Of a stretch of DNA of 64,000 nt, positions 60,704 to 64,000 are shown piece after piece. Within the stretch, counting starts at the first letter, position 1; the number at the start of each line of letters is the position of its first letter. The DNA lies in NCBI RefSeq assembly GCF_001729745.1, contig NZ_CP017186.1, positions 744,001-808,000 of the forward strand, read 5' to 3'. The notes beneath the pieces were generated by a model. That model searched no databases and had not been told where the DNA came from. It saw only the letters and a list, made by a program, of their open reading frames with translations. Source of the DNA: Enterobacter hormaechei subsp. hoffmannii (GTDB lineage Bacteria > Pseudomonadota > Gammaproteobacteria > Enterobacterales > Enterobacteriaceae). The position numbers and the translations under genes were made by a program.

Positions 60704-61594
60704 TCATAGCTCAGCGCAACGCATTTGAGAATGCTGGATTTTTGGCACGGCCATAAGCGTCCAGTCAGCAATGGCCGTTTTCAACAATTCATCCAGACTC
60801 AGATCCTGCCATTCCTGCGTTACATTCTGGTTGAGAAATCGCAGCGCGTCGATCAATACCGGGCGCGGATCGCCGTCAGGCAGCGCCGGGGCATGATTCT
60901 GTTTTGACAGCTTACTCCCCTGTTCATTGACCGCCAGCGGCAGATGGATGTAATCCGGCACCGTCCAGCCAAACTGCTGGTAAAGCGATATTTGCCGCAC
61001 GGTAGGCTCAACCAAATCCGCCCCACGCACGATTTCCGTGACGCCCTGGAAATGGTCATCGACAACCACCGCCAGGTTATAGGCAAACAAGCCATCGCGA
61101 CGGTGAATAATAAAATCTTCACGCGCCAGACGATCATCCGCCTGAATGGTTCCTGAGAGGACATCGGTAAACTGCGTCACCGGAGCGCGCTGTATCAGCC
61201 GTACGGCGGCATTCTCAGGGCCGTTGTGCCGCGTACGGCAGTGGCCGTCGTAAACGCCACCCACGCTCTGAATTCGCGCACGCGTGCAGGTGCAGTTATA
61301 GGAAAGGCCCTGTTCAGCAAGCCACGCCAGACGTTCACGGTAGGCATCATGGCGTTGAGACTGCCAGAGTACGTCGCCGTCCCAGTGAAGACCGTAATGT
61401 TCCAGCTGACGCAGAATAGTTTCTGCCGCACCGGGAACTTCACGCGGAGGATCGATATCTTCAATGCGAACCAGCCATTTACCCTGACGGGCGCGAGCCT
61501 GTAGGTAGCTGCCGAGCGCGGCAATTAATGAGCCGAAGTGTAATTCACCGGAGGGAGATGGCGCAAAGCGCCCGATATAGTGAGATTCAGACAT
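60704..61594 (-). CDS. gluQ: Glutamyl-Q tRNA(Asp) synthetase GluQ
   Basis: Truncated GluRS-like enzyme that attaches glutamate to queuosine in tRNA(Asp). The 296-residue protein has the class I motif [12 protein letters not shown] (HIGH-like, about 12-23), zinc cysteines in [10 protein letters not shown] and GHCRTR, and the KMSKS-like SKLSKQNH. There is no anticodon-binding domain, as expected. It follows dksA on the same strand, with a hairpin between them. Confidence 0.96.
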   Translation of the reverse strand: MSESHYIGRFAPSPSGELHFGSLIAALGSYLQARARQGKWLVRIEDIDPPREVPGAAETILRQLEHYGLHWDGDVLWQSQRHDAYRERLAWLAEQGLSYNCTCTRARIQSVGGVYDGHCRTRHNGPENAAVRLIQRAPVTQFTDVLSGTIQADDRLAREDFIIHRRDGLFAYNLAVVVDDHFQGVTEIVRGADLVEPTVRQISLYQQFGWTVPDYIHLPLAVNEQGSKLSKQNHAPALPDGDPRPVLIDALRFLNQNVTQEWQDLSLDELLKTAIADWTLMAVPKIQHSQMRCAEL

Positions 61595-61606
61595 ATCAAC
61601 GGTAAC

Positions 61607-61629
61607 AAGGCGGGAGAAACTCCCGCCTT
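61607..61629 (-). terminator. Hairpin between dksA and gluQ
   Basis: AAGGCGGGAG (61607-61616), loop AAA, CTCCCGCCTT (61620-61629): a perfect 10-bp stem 12 bases before the gluQ start. A terminator at this place limits gluQ expression from dksA in Shigella and E. coli. The T-run here is weak. Confidence 0.7.
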
Positions 61630-61653
61630 AGCAGAGTAGTGAGAGGGAAGGCG

Positions 61654-62109
61654 TTAGCCAGCCATCTGTTTTTCGCGGATTTCTGCCAGCGTTTTACAGT
61701 CGATGCACAGATCGGCTGTTGGACGCGCTTCCAGACGACGAATACCGATTTCAACACCGCAGGATTCGCAGTAGCCAAAATCTTCGTCCTCGACCTTTTT
61801 CAGCGTTTTCTCGATCTTTTTGATCAGTTTGCGCTCGCGGTCACGGTTACGCAGTTCGAGGCTGAACTCTTCTTCCTGAGCGGCACGGTCGACCGGATCC
61901 GGGAAGTTAGCAGCTTCATCCTGCATATGTGTAACGGTGCGATCGACTTCATCCCTGAGTTGATTACGCCATGCTTCAAGAATACGCTTGAAGTGCGACA
62001 GCTGGGCTTCGTTCATATACTCTTCGCCCGGCTTCTCTTGATACGGCTCCACCCCAGCGATGGCGAGAATACTCAGGGACGATGTTTTACGGTTTTGCCC
62101 TTCTTGCAT
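61654..62109 (-). CDS. dksA: RNA polymerase-binding transcription factor DksA
   Basis: Works with ppGpp through the RNA polymerase secondary channel to repress rRNA promoters and activate amino-acid genes. The 151-residue protein (ATG at 62109, [11 protein letters not shown]) has the coiled-coil tip DPVDRA with the key aspartates (about 71 and 74). The zinc finger CESCG...CIDC is near the C-terminus. The frame is open six codons upstream, but GGAG positioning and family length favour 62109. Confidence 0.98.
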   Translation of the reverse strand: MQEGQNRKTSSLSILAIAGVEPYQEKPGEEYMNEAQLSHFKRILEAWRNQLRDEVDRTVTHMQDEAANFPDPVDRAAQEEEFSLELRNRDRERKLIKKIEKTLKKVEDEDFGYCESCGVEIGIRRLEARPTADLCIDCKTLAEIREKQMAG

Positions 62110-62285
62110 GTTGCTTCTCCTTAACACGCACTATCGATCCCCGTGTTGGGGGAAAAATCAGGTCGCTATAAATAGCAGATGCTTTTCCGTATGGCAATTA
62201 TCTAAACGTAACACTTGACAACCCTGTGAGGAAAAGCGTATTTGCGCACGCGGCCAGAACACTTATTAGTCAATCGTCTAATCCC

Positions 62286-62990
62286 TTATAGGACAATGGG
62301 AAGAGAGGATCTCAGAGTCATATTATCGGCAGAAAGTTCCGCTTTATAAGCGAAAATCTCTACCCCCTGCTTTTGTGCCTCATTCAACAATTGCGCGTAT
62401 TTAGGATCAATATGACGGGCCGGGGAAAACCGTTCAATGGCTGAATGCAGAACCGCAAACAGCAACACGGCGCGCTTGCCCGCCGCCGCTACACTCATTA
62501 GCTCCCGCAGATGCTTCTGGCCACGTAGCGTTACCGCATCCGGAAAGAAGCCGTTTTCCTCTTCCGCTAACGTCACTGATTTCACTTCAATATAGCACTC
62601 AGGGCGGTCTTCCGCCTGTAACATAAAATCAATTCTGCTGCTTTCATCGCCATATTTCACTTCGCTTTTTTGCGTGCCGTAACCCACCAGTTCAGGAAGG
62701 ATTCCATTTGTCAGGGCTTCCTTAACCAGCTGATTTGCGCGCAGGGTATTAACGCAAATAAATGCCCCGCTTTGCGTCTCGGTCATTTCCCAGGTATGAG
62801 GATATTTGCGTTTAGTATTTTCTGATGTGGAATACCAGACCGTGTCACCCGGCGTGGCGCAACCGGTCATGGCGCCGGTGTTAGGACAATGCAGCGTGAG
62901 CGTTTCGCCCTCAGGCGTGATCACGTCAGCGAGAAAGCGTTTGTAACGCTGGATCAGCGTGGCGGGCTGGAGTGCAGGGCTAAACTTCAT
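62286..62990 (-). CDS. sfsA: Sugar fermentation stimulation protein SfsA
   Basis: 234-residue protein with an N-terminal OB-like DNA-binding domain and a C-terminal domain resembling restriction-type nucleases, with motifs [25 protein letters not shown] (about 117-141). It was reported to affect maltose genes in E. coli, but its molecular role is unsettled. Its start overlaps the thpR end by 11 bases. A spacer of 176 bases separates it from dksA. Confidence 0.94.
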   Translation of the reverse strand: MKFSPALQPATLIQRYKRFLADVITPEGETLTLHCPNTGAMTGCATPGDTVWYSTSENTKRKYPHTWEMTETQSGAFICVNTLRANQLVKEALTNGILPELVGYGTQKSEVKYGDESSRIDFMLQAEDRPECYIEVKSVTLAEEENGFFPDAVTLRGQKHLRELMSVAAAGKRAVLLFAVLHSAIERFSPARHIDPKYAQLLNEAQKQGVEIFAYKAELSADNMTLRSSLPIVL

Positions 62991-63534
62991 CAGGATTCCT
63001 TAACGTGTCGCCCAGCGTCCAGCGCTGGAGCGGAGTGTAGCGGGTGCGTCCTTGTACAAAGGCAGATTCGTACAGCGCAAATTCATTCACCTGAAAGGAC
63101 CAGTGAAAGCCCGGTGGCGGGATGGCAACAGCCTGACCCGCATCGCGCAGCAGGGTAATGTGGGGATGAAACGGCTGCGGGCTCTGATAACAGCCGCTGC
63201 GCGCGGCCTGTGCCCGCAGCATATTTGCGAGCTGGAGCAGTCCGCGAGGGGGCTGCCGCGTCCCCAGCCAGACCACCCGAGAGCGCAGCCATTGCCCGGC
63301 ATCGTCAAGATGCAGCGTAAAACCCGGCTGAGAAATGCGTCCGGCCATTGCGCTTAACGCGCGCTGCTTTTCTGCGCTCACCTCGCCAAGAAAAGCTAAC
63401 GTCAGGTGCATATTGGCGGCGACGACAGGGCGGCCCGCTTCCGCGGGGAAGTGGCTGGCGCGCCAGCGAACAATTTGCCGTTGAAGCGTGGTGGGTAATT
63501 CAATGGCGAAGAATAGCCGTTTTGACTCAGACAT
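62980..63534 (-). CDS. thpR: RNA 2',3'-cyclic phosphodiesterase ThpR (LigT)
   Basis: 2H phosphoesterase family; opens 2',3'-cyclic phosphates and shows weak 2'-5' RNA ligase activity. The 184-residue protein (E. coli 176) has both catalytic motifs: HLTL (about 47-50) and HITL (about 131-134). I start at [14 protein letters not shown] (63534). The open frame continues upstream across the hrpB region but is only shadow. The last residues (after LQRWTLGD) run into sfsA. Confidence 0.94.
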   Translation of the reverse strand: MSESKRLFFAIELPTTLQRQIVRWRASHFPAEAGRPVVAANMHLTLAFLGEVSAEKQRALSAMAGRISQPGFTLHLDDAGQWLRSRVVWLGTRQPPRGLLQLANMLRAQAARSGCYQSPQPFHPHITLLRDAGQAVAIPPPGFHWSFQVNEFALYESAFVQGRTRYTPLQRWTLGDTLRNPDEV

Positions 63535-63607
63535 GCGCAAGACTCGGTAATGATATGCGCCGATGCTACAATGTACGCCGATTAATGTTAACCCTCTGGA
63601 GCCGTAA

Positions 63608-64000
63608 GTGTCCTCTTTGCCCGTCGCCGTCGTCCTTCCTGAGCTTCTCGCAGCCTTAGAACATGCGCCACAGGTTTTGCTCAGCGCGCCTACCGGAGCG
63701 GGTAAATCCACGTGGCTGCCCCTGCAAATTCTGCGCGAGGGGAGCATCAGCGGGAAAATTATCCTGCTGGAACCGCGCAGGCTGGCGGCGCGCAATGTGG
63801 CGCAGCGCCTGGCGGAACTGCTGAATGAAAAACCGGGCGAGACGGTAGGGTACCGGATGCGCGCCGAAACCTGCATTGGCCCGTCTACGCGGCTGGAGGT
63901 GGTCACTGAAGGCATTCTTACCCGTATGCTGCAAAACGATCCGGAGCTGAGCGGCGTCGGGCTGGTGATCCTTGATGAATTTCACGAGCGCAGCCTCCAG
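63608..64000 (+). CDS. hrpB: ATP-dependent helicase HrpB, 3' truncated by the window
   Basis: DEAH-box helicase family protein of unclear substrate. The first 131 codons are visible from a GTG start (63608: SSLPVAVVLPELLAALEHAP). Walker A is SAPTGAGKSTW, motif Ia is LLEPRRLAARNVA, and the DEAH-type motif is DEFHERS at the very end. It is divergent from thpR; the 73-base gap must hold both promoters. The remainder lies beyond 64000. Confidence 0.95.
   Translation, partial: MSSLPVAVVLPELLAALEHAPQVLLSAPTGAGKSTWLPLQILREGSISGKIILLEPRRLAARNVAQRLAELLNEKPGETVGYRMRAETCIGPSTRLEVVTEGILTRMLQNDPELSGVGLVILDEFHERSLQ

Overview
The window is chromosomal DNA from a member of the Enterobacteriaceae close to Enterobacter, Lelliottia or Leclercia. 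Gene order follows the 2-3 minute region of the Escherichia coli chromosome from murC to hrpB almost gene for gene. Most proteins are close to E. coli length and sequence as I recall them. Extra cassettes, GC-rich codon use and a GCCGGGTGGCGGCTTCGCC-type REP element argue against E. coli itself. The species call is inference; no search was run. I see no tRNA, rRNA, CRISPR array, transposase or integrase.

Layout. 1-6147 is the end of the division and cell wall (dcw) cluster: murC (5' truncated), ddlB, ftsQ, ftsA, ftsZ, lpxC, tightly packed and often overlapping. 6428-10146 holds secM-secA, with the SecM arrest peptide and the RNA helix that masks the secA start, followed by mutT. 10181-11748 (minus) is yacG-zapD-coaE, then guaC (plus). 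13054-16057 (minus) is the type IV pilus-like set ppdD-hofB-hofC. nadC and ampD-ampE are divergent. 18646-21004 (minus) is a two-gene glycoside uptake and hydrolysis cassette, a GPH-family symporter plus a GH43 enzyme, placed between ampE and aroP. 23077-30138 is pdhR-aceE-aceF-lpdA, encoding the pyruvate dehydrogenase complex and its repressor, with a clear PdhR operator.

30416-34252 is an accessory patch between lpdA and acnB. It contains an AT-richer gene for a nine-repeat propeller protein with a 41-residue period, resembling BLIP-II/RCC1, and then (minus) a DUF3300 gene (yacH) and a DUF2950 gene. 34640-49232 returns to core genes: acnB, yacL, speE-speD, yacC, cueO, gcd, hpt, can, yadG-yadH, yadI, yadE. 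49236-56273 (minus) is a complete seven-gene chaperone-usher fimbrial operon of the yadN-yadV-htrE-yadMLK-yadC type. It sits between yadE and panD, whereas in E. coli K-12 the equivalent operon lies between folK and panB. 56598-63534 (minus) is panD-panC-panB, folK-pcnB, gluQ, dksA, sfsA-thpR. hrpB starts at 63608 and runs off the end.

Themes. Several translation-level controls are directly readable: the SecM arrest motif, an AUU start on pcnB, a UUG start on speD, a GUG start on acnB, and a 17-bp leader hairpin before aceE. Transcription signals that read cleanly are the PdhR box, a 19-bp-spaced CueR-type promoter for cueO, an exact-consensus CRP site between gcd and hpt, and a sigma70 promoter for acnB. 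The most unusual items are the propeller gene, bounded by two near-copy terminators, and the fimbrial operon on the opposite side of panBCD.
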